A stretch of DNA of 64,000 nt from the NCBI GenBank assembly GCA_965601485.1, contig OZ271846.1, forward strand, positions 124,001 through 188,000, written 5' to 3'. The notes beneath the pieces were generated by a model. The model was given only the letters and a program-made list of their open reading frames with translations. It had not been told where the DNA came from and made no database searches. Made by a program: the position numbers and the translations under genes. This DNA is from Methylotenera_A aquatica. GTDB taxonomy: Bacteria; Pseudomonadota; Gammaproteobacteria; Burkholderiales; Methylophilaceae. This document shows, piece by piece, positions 17,698-26,396 of the stretch. Position 1 is the stretch's first letter. Every line of letters begins with the position of its first letter.

Positions 17698-18560
17698 TGC
17701 AAATTATTATTGTAACGGGCCTATCTGGCTCTGGTAAAAGTATTGTATTGCGCGTGTTGGAAGATAGCAGCTTTTATTGCATCGACAATCTGCCCGCCAC
17801 ATTGTTGCCACATATTTCGCAGCATTTAAATGCCATTCATCACAGCAAAATTGCCATTAGCATTGATAGCCGTAGCGCTGCACTGGAGGCTCTGCCGCAA
17901 GCGATTGAATCACTAAAAGCCGATGGCAACCAGGTGCAAGTGCTGTTTTTAGAGTCGGCAGTAGAAACCTTAGTAAAGCGTTTTTCAGAAACCCGGCGCA
18001 AGCATCCTTTAAGTAACGAAAACACCACCTTAGCTGAAAGCATTTCCCGCGAGCGCGATTTGTTGGCAGGAGTTGTGGCTCTAGGTCATCATATTGATAC
18101 CAGTAATTTAAGCGCGAATACATTACGCAATCATGTCCGCGAACTCATCTCGTCTTTACAAGTTTCGTCAGAAAAAGCACATCCCAATAAGGGTTTGGTT
18201 TTATTATTTACCTCGTTTGGCTTTAAAAATGGCATTCCGCTGGATGCCGACTTTGTATTTGATATACGCAGCTTGCCAAACCCGCATTACGACCCCATTT
18301 TAAAAACATTAACGGGCAAAGATGCAGCAGTACAAATGTTTTTAGCGAATCAACCCGCTGCCATTGAAATGCTGGCAGATATTCAACACTATATTCAAAA
18401 ATGGTTACCCAGCTTTAATGCGGATAATCGCAGTTATTTAACAGTAGCAATCGGTTGCACAGGTGGCCAGCATCGGTCTGTCTATTTTGTAGAGCAGTTA
18501 AGCTTGTATTTTAAACAACAAAAACATCAAGTGATTATTCGGCATCGCGAGTTAGATTAG
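17697..18560 (+). CDS. rapZ: RNase adapter protein / nucleotide-binding protein RapZ
   Basis: The product (287 residues) has the Walker A motif VTGLSGSGKS near the start and the C-terminal region with GCTGGQHRSVYFVEQL, diagnostic of the YvcJ/RapZ family. In enterobacteria RapZ delivers the GlmZ small RNA to RNase E to tune glmS; in betaproteobacteria its target is not established. It is coupled to hprK and precedes the PTS genes, the usual association of this protein with the phosphotransferase system. Confidence 0.96.
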   Translation: MQIIIVTGLSGSGKSIVLRVLEDSSFYCIDNLPATLLPHISQHLNAIHHSKIAISIDSRSAALEALPQAIESLKADGNQVQVLFLESAVETLVKRFSETRRKHPLSNENTTLAESISRERDLLAGVVALGHHIDTSNLSANTLRNHVRELISSLQVSSEKAHPNKGLVLLFTSFGFKNGIPLDADFVFDIRSLPNPHYDPILKTLTGKDAAVQMFLANQPAAIEMLADIQHYIQKWLPSFNADNRSYLTVAIGCTGGQHRSVYFVEQLSLYFKQQKHQVIIRHRELD

Positions 18561-18623
18561 GTATTGACTGGATTGAACATTCAACAATAGCGTTTTTAAA
18601 ATTTAAAAGGTAAAACAGTAAAG

Positions 18624-19037
18624 ATGATTGGTATTTTGATTGTCGCGCACGGCCAATTAGGCGAAAGCTTAATTGAGTGCGCAAAGCATGTAATGAATAA
18701 ACAGCCGCCGCAATTAGCGGCAATTGCCGTTAATATAAATGACGATCCAGCCGATGTGTTGCCGCAGGCACAGGCCTTGGTCGAGCAGCTCAATACAGGT
18801 GATGGTGTGTTGGTGCTATCAGATATGTATGGCGCAACGCCTTGCAATGTGGTGATTAAATTATTATCAGACAAGAATGTGGAAGGTGTGGCTGGATTAA
18901 ATTTGCCAATGCTTGTACGCGTGTTAACTTATCGTAACGAGCCCATTAAAAAAATTGTTGAAAAAGCAGTCAGCGGTGGACGTGATGGCGTCGTACATTT
19001 CACAAAATCAGGCTGTCATCACTACAGACAATCCTAA
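18624..19037 (+). CDS. PTS EIIA component, mannose/fructose (EIIA-Man) family
   Basis: The 137-residue protein has the EIIA-Man phosphorylation site at His9 (ILIVAHGQLGESL) and VLSDMYGATPCNV, typical of the ManX fold. In this family EIIA accepts phosphate from HPr. No EIIB or EIIC gene follows; instead ptsH and ptsI do, so the protein is probably a regulatory phospho-switch rather than part of a sugar importer. It lies 63 bases after rapZ and 26 bases before ptsH. Confidence 0.94.
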   Translation: MIGILIVAHGQLGESLIECAKHVMNKQPPQLAAIAVNINDDPADVLPQAQALVEQLNTGDGVLVLSDMYGATPCNVVIKLLSDKNVEGVAGLNLPMLVRVLTYRNEPIKKIVEKAVSGGRDGVVHFTKSGCHHYRQS

Positions 19038-19063
19038 ATAATAAAAATTAAGAATAGATAAAA

Positions 19064-19333
19064 ATGATTAAACAAGACATCATCATTATTAATAAATTGG
19101 GCTTGCATGCCCGTGCCAGCACCAAATTAACTCAAACGGCTAGCCAGTTTGCGGCCGAGATTTTTATAGAGCGTAATGGCCGTAAAGTGAACGCCAAAAG
19201 TATTATGGGTGTGATGATGTTGGCGGCGGCAAAAGGCTCAACAGTAACATTAGAAGCTAGCGGCGCAGATGAAGTTGCCGCAATCGCAGCATTAGAAGCC
19301 TTAATTAGCGACTATTTTGGTGAAGGTGAGTAA
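19064..19333 (+). CDS. ptsH: Phosphocarrier protein HPr
   Basis: The 89-residue product has the EI-dependent site His15 in KLGLHARASTKL and the regulatory Ser46 in NAKSIMGVMML, the target of HprK. Length and both sites are canonical. It relays phosphate from enzyme I to EIIA proteins and integrates ATP/phosphate status through Ser46. The start of ptsI follows after two bases. Confidence 0.97.
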   Translation: MIKQDIIIINKLGLHARASTKLTQTASQFAAEIFIERNGRKVNAKSIMGVMMLAAAKGSTVTLEASGADEVAAIAALEALISDYFGEGE

Positions 19334-19335
19334 GC

Positions 19336-21111
19336 TTGGGTATAGCACAAACCACCTCTAACGTATCAGTAAGCTCCAGTTTCAGCATCCACGGTATTGG
19401 TGTATCAAGTGGCATTGCAATTGGACGTGCACATTTGGTTTCAAATGCACTGTTAGAGGTGGTGCATTATGTATTGCCCGCACATTTGGTGGATGACGAA
19501 ATTACCCGCTTTAGTGAGGCTATTAACACCGTTAAAAAAGATTTAGAAACCATTCAATTCCAGCTTTCTAAAAATGCACCTGCTGAAATCAGCGCCTTTA
19601 TCAATACCCATTTGATGATGCTGGCCGATAAATCTCTGTCAGAAAAGCCTAAAGACATTATCCGCACAGAGCAATGCAATGCGGAGTGGGCGATCAAGCA
19701 GCAGATGGATGATATTGTTGAGCAATTTGAAGCTATTGAAGATGAGTATCTGCGAGAGCGCAAGCAAGACGTTGTGCAGGTTGTAGAGCGTGTCATTAAA
19801 TCGTTGTTAGGGCATCCTAATCAAGCTTCTATTCAGCAATCGGTAAAACAGCAAGAAAACAACATTATTTTAGTGGCACATGATATTTCCCCCGCCGATG
19901 CCATTCAATTTAAGCAGCATCATTTTGCCGCTTTTATAACCGATGTAGGCGGTGTTACATCGCACACGGCCATTTTGGCGCGCAGCCTGAATATTCCATC
20001 GATAGTGGCTTTGCAGCGCGCCCGCGATCTAATTGACGATAACGAACTGATTATTGTGGATGGCAGTTTGGGCGTTGTGATTGTTAACCCAAGCAAAGAA
20101 ATTTTGGCCGAATATAAGCTGCGCCAAGATCAATGGGAGCTAGAGCAACAAAAATTACAACGCATTAAATCCACCAAAGCTGTCACCATCTGTGGTACGG
20201 CGATTGAGTTACAAGCCAATATTGAAGTGCCAGAAGATATAATTGCAGTAAAAGCAGCGGGCGCGACGGGCATTGGTTTGTACCGTACCGAATTCTTGTT
20301 TATGAACAAGCGCGAAATGCCCGATGAAGAAGAGCAGTTTCTGGCTTATAAGCAAGTGGCAGAAGCCATGAAAGGCATGCCAGTCACCATTCGTACGCTT
20401 GATTTGGGTGCTGATAAGCAAGTGAATCCAGATACGGTGAGCAACTGCACTAATCCCGCATTGGGCTTGCGTGCGGTGCGTTTATGCTTAAGCGAGCCGC
20501 AAATTTTTCATACGCAATTGCGTGCTTTATTGCGCGCATCGCACTATGGACATATTAAAATTTTAATCCCCATGTTGTCTACACTATCTGAGTTGCGCCA
20601 AACCAAAATTTTGCTAGAGCGAGCAAAAGCCAGTTTGCGCAAAAAAAATATTCCGTTTGATGAAAATATCGCACTTGGTGGCATGATTGAAGTGCCAGCA
20701 GCGGCGATTAATGCCGAAGCCTTTGCCAAAGAGTTGGATTTCATGTCGATAGGTACTAACGATTTAATCCAATACACGCTGGCGATTGACCGTACCGATG
20801 ACGCCGTAGCGCATCTTTATAATGCCTTACATCCATCCGTTTTAAAGCTGATTTCGATGACAATTAAAGCAGGTGCCAAGCTGGGTAAATCGGTTGCCGT
20901 GTGCGGCGAAATGGCGGGGGATGCCAAGCTAACTAAGTTATTAATTGGCATGGGTTTGCGTCAACTATCAATGCACCCTAGTAATATTTTAAGCGTTAAA
21001 CAGCAAGTGTTGCATAGTCAAATTAGTCAGTTAAACGCTAATGCAAACAAAGTGTTAAGCTATACAGATTTAGAGAAAATTGAACTAATGGTTGCCAAAT
21101 TTAATCTGTAA
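19336..21111 (+). CDS. ptsI: PTS enzyme I (phosphoenolpyruvate-protein phosphotransferase)
   Basis: This 591-residue protein has the enzyme I order: HPr-binding N-terminal domain, phosphorylatable His in GGVTSHTAILARSLNIPS near residue 210, then the PEP-binding barrel with GIGLYRTEFLFM, TLDLGADKQ and the catalytic Cys motif SVAVCGEMAGD. It phosphorylates HPr from PEP. Translation appears to start at TTG (19336), two bases after ptsH; there is no ATG before the conserved FSIHGIGVSSGIAIG segment. The rare start plus the short gap suggests coupled translation at a lower level than HPr. Confidence 0.96.
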   Translation: MGIAQTTSNVSVSSSFSIHGIGVSSGIAIGRAHLVSNALLEVVHYVLPAHLVDDEITRFSEAINTVKKDLETIQFQLSKNAPAEISAFINTHLMMLADKSLSEKPKDIIRTEQCNAEWAIKQQMDDIVEQFEAIEDEYLRERKQDVVQVVERVIKSLLGHPNQASIQQSVKQQENNIILVAHDISPADAIQFKQHHFAAFITDVGGVTSHTAILARSLNIPSIVALQRARDLIDDNELIIVDGSLGVVIVNPSKEILAEYKLRQDQWELEQQKLQRIKSTKAVTICGTAIELQANIEVPEDIIAVKAAGATGIGLYRTEFLFMNKREMPDEEEQFLAYKQVAEAMKGMPVTIRTLDLGADKQVNPDTVSNCTNPALGLRAVRLCLSEPQIFHTQLRALLRASHYGHIKILIPMLSTLSELRQTKILLERAKASLRKKNIPFDENIALGGMIEVPAAAINAEAFAKELDFMSIGTNDLIQYTLAIDRTDDAVAHLYNALHPSVLKLISMTIKAGAKLGKSVAVCGEMAGDAKLTKLLIGMGLRQLSMHPSNILSVKQQVLHSQISQLNANANKVLSYTDLEKIELMVAKFNL

Positions 21112-21127
21112 TAATGAAGAAAGTAAA

Positions 21128-21469
21128 ATGAGCACAGAAATAATAGTTCCAAATAACGATGATAAAAACATTGCCACTGTTACGCATCTTGGCGGCACTG
21201 TTTTCTCATTTATTCCTGCATTAATTGTGTGGGTTATTAAAAAGGACGATAGCGCTTATTTGGCCGATCAGTCTAAAGAGGCGTTGAATTTCCAAATCAC
21301 CATGCTTATTGCACAGCTTATTGCAGGCATTTTGGTGTGGATTTTGATTGGTTTTGTGCTGATACCAATTGTTTGGATTTTTAACGTTGTTTTTTGCATT
21401 ATTGCCGCCGTCTCAACTAGTAAAGGCGAAACCTACCGTTACCCGCTATGCTTAAGATTGATCAACTAA
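21128..21469 (+). CDS. DUF4870 family small membrane protein
   Basis: This 113-residue protein has the DUF4870 pattern: a THLGG motif near the start followed by two or three hydrophobic helices (about 30-45, 65-100), with the spacing segment KKDDSAYLADQSKEALNFQ that is the family hallmark. Its function is unknown. I chose the ATG at 21128, which follows GAAGAAAG; an in-frame start at 21092 would lie inside ptsI. It is 16 bases after ptsI and probably co-transcribed. Confidence 0.85.
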   Translation: MSTEIIVPNNDDKNIATVTHLGGTVFSFIPALIVWVIKKDDSAYLADQSKEALNFQITMLIAQLIAGILVWILIGFVLIPIVWIFNVVFCIIAAVSTSKGETYRYPLCLRLIN

Positions 21470-21513
21470 AAAATTGATTCAAAGAAGATATTGTTTATTA
21501 AAAGGATTTTCAC

Positions 21514-23559
21514 GTGTTACAAAACCCATTGTTGTTTTTTTCTGGATTGCCTAAATTTGATGAAGTGAAACCAGCGCATATTAGTCCTGCGATTGATAGC
21601 CTGATTGCAGAAGGCCGTGCATTAGTTGAGCAGCTTGCTGCCAGTACAGAAATGCCAAGATGGGAAAACTTTGCTCTAAAGCTAGAAGACCACAGTGAAA
21701 AATTAGCTCGTACTTGGAGCCAAGTAGGTCATATGAATGCGGTAGTAAATAGTCCAGAATTGCGTGAAGCTTATAATGACAACTTAGCGAAATTAACCGA
21801 TTATGGCAGCGATATATCTCAAGATGAGCGTTTATACGCGAAATTTAAAGCGATTCAAGCTAGCAGCGATTTTGCTAAATTAAGCCCAACGCAACAAACC
21901 ATTATTAACCTTGAAGTGCGCGATTTTAAATTAGGTGGCGCTGAATTACCGGCTGTACAAAAAGCACGCTTTAAAACGGTAAGTGAAGAACTATCTAAAT
22001 TAGGTTCTAAGTTTGAAGAAAATATTATGGATAACACCAACGATTATAAATATATCGTTGGAAATGTGGCTGATTTAGCTGGCTTGCCAGCCGATGCAAT
22101 TGAAGCGGCAGCTGAGGCAGCCAAATCCGACAGCAAGGTTGGTTATCAATTTAGCCTGCACTTTCCATCTTATATGCCAGTTTTGCAATATGCGGATAAT
22201 CGCGCTTTACGCGAAACGCTATACCGCGCTTACGCCACAAGAGCTTCAGAGTTAAGTAAGCCCGAGTGGGATAACACGGGTTTGATTAAAGATATTTTGA
22301 AACTTAAGCAAGAACAAGCACGCATGCTAGGCTTTAAAAACTTTGCAGAGTTATCGCTTGCCACCAAAATGGCCGATACGCCAAAACAAGTGATCGACTT
22401 TTTGGATACCTTAGCTAACCGAGCCAAACCTTATGCTGAAAAAGATATGCAAGAGTTGCTTGCTTATGCCAAAAAGTTGGGCATTAACGATATGCAAGCC
22501 TGGGATGTAGCCTATGTGAGCGAAAAATTACGCGAAGAAAAATATGCGTTTTCAGATCAAGAAGTAAAACAATACTTCCCAGAAAGTAAAGTGCTGGCTG
22601 GCTTGTTCAAGGTGGTAGAAACAATTTTTGGTGTACAAGTGCGTAAAGCGGAAGCACCACTTTGGCATGCGGATGCGGCATTTTATGCCATCTCAGATAG
22701 TAAAAATAATCCTATCGCTTATTTTTATTTAGACTTATACGCGCGCAACAACAAACGTGGCGGCGCATGGATGGATGAATGCATCACCCGCCGCAAAAAG
22801 GCTGATAGCATTGAGTTGCCTGTCGCTTATCTAACCTGCAACTTTTCTTCACCAGTCGCCGGCAAACCAGCCTTATTCACGCATGATGAAGTCATCACCA
22901 TGTTCCACGAATTTGGTCACGGCTTGCACCATATGCTCTCCCAAGTAGACGATTACAGCGTTTCTGGCATTAAAGGCGTGGAATGGGATGCGGTGGAATT
23001 GCCTAGCCAATTTATGGAAAACTTCTGCTGGGAATGGGAAGTGCTACGCCATATGTCTGCCCATGTGGACAAAGGCGCGCAATTACCGCGCGAATTATTC
23101 GATAAAATGGTGGCCGCTAAAAACTTCCAAGCTGGCATGCAAACTGTACGCCAGATTGAATTTTCATTATTTGATATGCGCTTGCATGGCGAGTTTGATG
23201 CTTTAAATCCAAACCCAAGTGGTCCCCAAACTGCCTTAGAACTAATTGAGCAAGTGCGTGATGAAGTAGCTGTGGTTAGGCCGCCAAAATGGAACCGCTT
23301 TCCGAATAGCTTTAGCCATATTTTTGCAGGCGGCTATGCTGCTGGCTATTACAGCTACAAATGGGCAGAAGTGTTATCTGCCGATGCTTACAGCCTGTTT
23401 GAGGAAATGGGCACGCTATCCTCGGAAGCGGGTAGCCGTTTTAAAAATGAAGTGCTAGCCAAAGGCGGTAGTCGCCCAGCGATGGAGTCATTTGTGGCGT
23501 TTAGAGGCAGAGAGCCGAGTTTGGATGCTCTGTTTCGACATAATGGGATGGGCAGTTAG
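21514..23559 (+). CDS. prlC: Oligopeptidase A (M3 zinc metallopeptidase)
   Basis: The 681-residue protein is the size of oligopeptidase A and carries the zinc site HEFGHGLHHM with His465 and His469 as ligands; the third ligand Glu is in the following ELPSQFMENFCWE segment. It degrades short cytoplasmic peptides, including cleaved signal peptides. The start is GTG at 21514, preceded by AAAGGA at good spacing; LLFFSGLPKFDEVKPAHI is the usual N-terminus. It ends 24 bases before the convergent HAD gene. Confidence 0.96.
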   Translation: MLQNPLLFFSGLPKFDEVKPAHISPAIDSLIAEGRALVEQLAASTEMPRWENFALKLEDHSEKLARTWSQVGHMNAVVNSPELREAYNDNLAKLTDYGSDISQDERLYAKFKAIQASSDFAKLSPTQQTIINLEVRDFKLGGAELPAVQKARFKTVSEELSKLGSKFEENIMDNTNDYKYIVGNVADLAGLPADAIEAAAEAAKSDSKVGYQFSLHFPSYMPVLQYADNRALRETLYRAYATRASELSKPEWDNTGLIKDILKLKQEQARMLGFKNFAELSLATKMADTPKQVIDFLDTLANRAKPYAEKDMQELLAYAKKLGINDMQAWDVAYVSEKLREEKYAFSDQEVKQYFPESKVLAGLFKVVETIFGVQVRKAEAPLWHADAAFYAISDSKNNPIAYFYLDLYARNNKRGGAWMDECITRRKKADSIELPVAYLTCNFSSPVAGKPALFTHDEVITMFHEFGHGLHHMLSQVDDYSVSGIKGVEWDAVELPSQFMENFCWEWEVLRHMSAHVDKGAQLPRELFDKMVAAKNFQAGMQTVRQIEFSLFDMRLHGEFDALNPNPSGPQTALELIEQVRDEVAVVRPPKWNRFPNSFSHIFAGGYAAGYYSYKWAEVLSADAYSLFEEMGTLSSEAGSRFKNEVLAKGGSRPAMESFVAFRGREPSLDALFRHNGMGS

Positions 23560-23570
23560 TTTGAGTAAGT

Positions 23571-23596
23571 AGGACAGGCAAATTATTGCCTGTCCT
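23571..23596. terminator. Perfect inverted repeat between convergent genes
   Basis: AGGACAGGCAA and its exact complement flank a four-base loop (11-bp stem). It starts 12 bases after the prlC stop and covers the last codons of the convergent HAD phosphatase gene. No T-tract follows on either strand, so it may act as a weak bidirectional terminator or an RNA 3'-end stabiliser. Confidence 0.5.
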
Positions 23597-24230
23597 GCAA
23601 ATAATTTAACCAATCTTGAAGGCTTTCAACTACTTCATGGCAATTTGCGCTAACAAACTCACTCGGTTGTAATAAATCGGGCACCACCACTACCTTTAAG
23701 CCTGCTGCAATGGCAGCGCAAGCGCCCGTTTCGCTATCTTCAAATACCATACATTCTGATGCAATTAATCCCAACTTTTTAACAGCAAACAGGTAAATAT
23801 CGGGGCTGGGTTTGCCACGCATCACTTCTTGGCCGCTAGTAATATGGCTGAAAAAATCCAGCACGCCTACTTGGCTTAAGCGGTGCGTAATATGTCGCGT
23901 TGGGGAAGAAGACGCCACGCTGCAAATAATGTTGTTAGCTTGGTAATGCTTAAGCAAATTTAATGCGCCATGTTTTAACGGAAAAGTATGGTTGTGCGTG
24001 GCTAAAATTGAATCTAGGCCTTGCATGACGCGATTAAAATTTTCTACACCGTTTAATTGTTCAATCATCCTGCTTGTGGAATCTGGCCCAGAACGGCCAA
24101 TTAGCTCTGTGTATGCAGCCTGCGTATAAGTAATGCCTATCTCACGGGCAACGGCGATACAGGCTTGCATAATGATGCGCTCAGAATCAATTAATAGGCC
24201 ATCCATATCAAATATTGCGGCTTTAATCAC
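23583..24230 (-). CDS. HAD-superfamily phosphatase, beta-phosphoglucomutase-like
   Basis: The protein starts with the HAD motif I AAIFDMDGLLIDSE, has the alpha-helical C2 cap (LIGRSGPDSTSRMI), motif II SVASSSPT, a Lys in MRGKPSPDIYL, and motif IV VFEDSETGACAA. These place it in the YniC/PGM-like group that hydrolyses sugar phosphates such as 2-deoxyglucose 6-phosphate; the substrate cannot be read from sequence. The start is uncertain: GTG at 24230 gives a family-like N-terminus (215 residues), GTG at 24263 would add 11 hydrophobic residues. Neither has a clear ribosome site. Confidence 0.85.
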   Translation of the reverse strand: MIKAAIFDMDGLLIDSERIIMQACIAVAREIGITYTQAAYTELIGRSGPDSTSRMIEQLNGVENFNRVMQGLDSILATHNHTFPLKHGALNLLKHYQANNIICSVASSSPTRHITHRLSQVGVLDFFSHITSGQEVMRGKPSPDIYLFAVKKLGLIASECMVFEDSETGACAAIAAGLKVVVVPDLLQPSEFVSANCHEVVESLQDWLNYLQDRQ

Positions 24231-24326
24231 ATTTAATGCCCAAAAAAGGCAAAACTTTACCACATCACCGAATGAGGTTTTTAGTGCATGCTAAAATAAA
24301 GATTGTTATTAAATTGGAATAAGCCT

Positions 24327-25097
24327 GTGAAGTTAGCAACGTGGAATGTCAACTCGCTGAATGTGCGTTTATCGCATGTGTTGGATTGGTTGCGCGATAA
24401 TCCAATTGATCTGCTGTGCCTGCAAGAAACCAAGCAAGAGGATAGTAAATTTCCTTACGCTGAATTAGCGGCTGCTGGCTACCAATCTATCCATGCAGGG
24501 CAAAAAACCTATAATGGTGTGGCTATTCTAAGCCGCCATGTCATGACCGATGTTGAGCGCGGCATCTTGAATTTTGAGGATGAGCAGCAGCGTGTGATTA
24601 GTGCGACTATTAATGGTATCCGTGTTGTGTGTGTCTATATTGTCAATGGACAGGCGGTGGATTCTGATAAATATCTTTATAAAATGCGCTGGCTGGATGC
24701 GTTAACGCTTTGGCTTACCGATGAACTTAAAAAGTACCCTAATTTGGTGTTATTGGGAGACTATAATATTGCGCCAGAAGACCGAGACTGTCATGACCCA
24801 GACGCTTGGGTAGGGCAGATTTTAGTCAGTCCACGCGAACGTGAGGCGTTTCAACGCTTAACCAGTCTTGGCTTGCATGATAGCTTTAGATTATTTGAAC
24901 AGGCAGACAAAAGCTTTACTTGGTGGGATTACCGAATGATGGGTTTTAGGCGCAATTTTGGTATGCGTATTGACCATATTTTGGTAAGCGATGCCCTTAA
25001 AACTAAGTGTTCAGGTTGCGTTATTGACAAAGCCCCGCGTAGGCTAGAACGCCCTTCCGATCATGCACCTGTAGTATTAACGCTTGATCTAGTTTAG
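24327..25097 (+). CDS. xthA: Exodeoxyribonuclease III
   Basis: The 256-residue product has the AP endonuclease/exonuclease III motifs: KLATWNVNSLNVRL at the start, LCLQETKQED, GVAILSR, LLGDYNIAPEDRD, the FTWWDYR loop and the catalytic RIDHILVS and SDHAPVV. It cleaves abasic sites and removes 3'-blocking groups in base excision repair. The GTG at 24327 gives the conserved N-terminus; an earlier TTG at 24303 would add eight residues with no family similarity. Confidence 0.95.
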   Translation: MKLATWNVNSLNVRLSHVLDWLRDNPIDLLCLQETKQEDSKFPYAELAAAGYQSIHAGQKTYNGVAILSRHVMTDVERGILNFEDEQQRVISATINGIRVVCVYIVNGQAVDSDKYLYKMRWLDALTLWLTDELKKYPNLVLLGDYNIAPEDRDCHDPDAWVGQILVSPREREAFQRLTSLGLHDSFRLFEQADKSFTWWDYRMMGFRRNFGMRIDHILVSDALKTKCSGCVIDKAPRRLERPSDHAPVVLTLDLV

Positions 25098-25114
25098 CAT
25101 TTAGCCCTTAATCA

Positions 25115-26383
25115 CTAGCCTTTAATTTTAATACCTAGCTGTTTTAATTTTCGATACAAATGTGTGCGCTCTAAACCAGAAGTCTCGGCTAGTTTACTCA
25201 TATTATTGTTAATCAGCTTCATATGATGTTGAAAATAAAAGCGCTCAAAATCATCACGTGCTTCGCGTAACGGTTGCACAAGTTCTACTGGCAACGTTTT
25301 TGCAGTCGCCGGTTGAAGTGTTTCACTGACAGTAAATTGTTCCAAAACTCTGTTCACATCATCAAGCGTAATTTTGTCTGATAAACAACTTAACATCGCA
25401 TTTTGCACCACCGCTTCTAATTCAGCTAAATCACCTGGCCAGTCGGCATTTCTTAATGCATTTAAGGCTGCCACATCAAAGCTCTTATAATCGGCTCCCG
25501 AAGTTTCTGCTAGTAAGCTCGCCATTGCACTGGCTAAATCTGGTATATCTTCTTTGTGGTCGTTTAGCGCAGGTACTTTTAAAGTGCTTTGCGAAAGCAT
25601 TTGAAACAGATTGTAATCAAATTGAGTATTGTTAGCTAAATGCGTCAAGCTGAAAGCGCTGGCGCATACCACGCGTGCTTGATATTTCTCTGCTTTAGTC
25701 AATAACAGTTGCAAGCCTTTTTGTTCGGTTTTTTGCAAGGCGGCCACTTCCTCAATAAAAACAATGCCATCACGCGCGTATTCAAGTATTTCTAATGGCG
25801 CGTTTGCCAGTTTTTCGTATTCGGATAAACTTAACCATGGCGTGCCTGCTACGTGCAAAAAGCGCGCACAAAGCTCTACGCTACCGCCTTTTTTGCCAAT
25901 CAATAACAAGGCATTTTTGGTTCGTGATATTTGCTCCAAGCGTTGTTTTAATTCGTTAATCACTAAGCTTTTGCCAAAGCTAGCTATATTCATCTCGTTC
26001 TTTGGCATATTTTCGGCATGTTTTAGCGCGGCCGCTACGGTTTTTAGCAACTTTTGTAAGGCGATTGGTTTTTCTAAGAAATCAAATGCACCGATTCGTG
26101 TGGCTTCTACCGCTGTATCAATCGTGCCGTGTCCAGACATCATCACCACTGGCATGGTCAGCAATCCAGCATTACCCCATTCTTTTAATAGACTAATACC
26201 ATCGCAATCAGGCATCCAAATATCGAGCAACACCAAATCTGGCCGCTGTTTTAATCGTGCATCTCTGGCTGCCTGAGCATTTTCTGCCAGGGTGATATGG
26301 TGACCTTCGTCTTCTAAAATGTCTCTTAATAACTCGCGAATGCCAATTTCGTCATCCACCACTAAAATATGTTGTGATGCCAT
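25115..26383 (-). CDS. ntrX: NtrX-like response regulator with degenerate AAA+ domain
   Basis: The 422-residue protein has a receiver domain (DD at 10-11, phosphoacceptor Asp54 in LLDIWMP, Lys105) and a C-terminal Fis-type helix-turn-helix (NNNMSKLAETSGLERTHLYRKL). The central region has lost the sigma-54 activator hallmarks: where Walker A should be it reads LIGKKGGSVELC (residues 161-172) without GK[ST], Walker B is weakened to GIVFIEEV (206-213), and there is no GAFTGA loop between them. It follows the NtrY-type kinase gene after 13 bases, so it is that kinase's partner. It probably regulates by DNA binding alone, not by opening sigma-54 promoters. Confidence 0.88.
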   Translation of the reverse strand: MASQHILVVDDEIGIRELLRDILEDEGHHITLAENAQAARDARLKQRPDLVLLDIWMPDCDGISLLKEWGNAGLLTMPVVMMSGHGTIDTAVEATRIGAFDFLEKPIALQKLLKTVAAALKHAENMPKNEMNIASFGKSLVINELKQRLEQISRTKNALLLIGKKGGSVELCARFLHVAGTPWLSLSEYEKLANAPLEILEYARDGIVFIEEVAALQKTEQKGLQLLLTKAEKYQARVVCASAFSLTHLANNTQFDYNLFQMLSQSTLKVPALNDHKEDIPDLASAMASLLAETSGADYKSFDVAALNALRNADWPGDLAELEAVVQNAMLSCLSDKITLDDVNRVLEQFTVSETLQPATAKTLPVELVQPLREARDDFERFYFQHHMKLINNNMSKLAETSGLERTHLYRKLKQLGIKIKG

Positions 26384-26396
26384 GCTTATACTTTCG

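Noticed and set aside
25764..26276. Plus-strand open frame of 170 codons inside ntrX
   Set aside because: Antisense to the receiver and central domains of ntrX; no recognisable motif or ribosome site.
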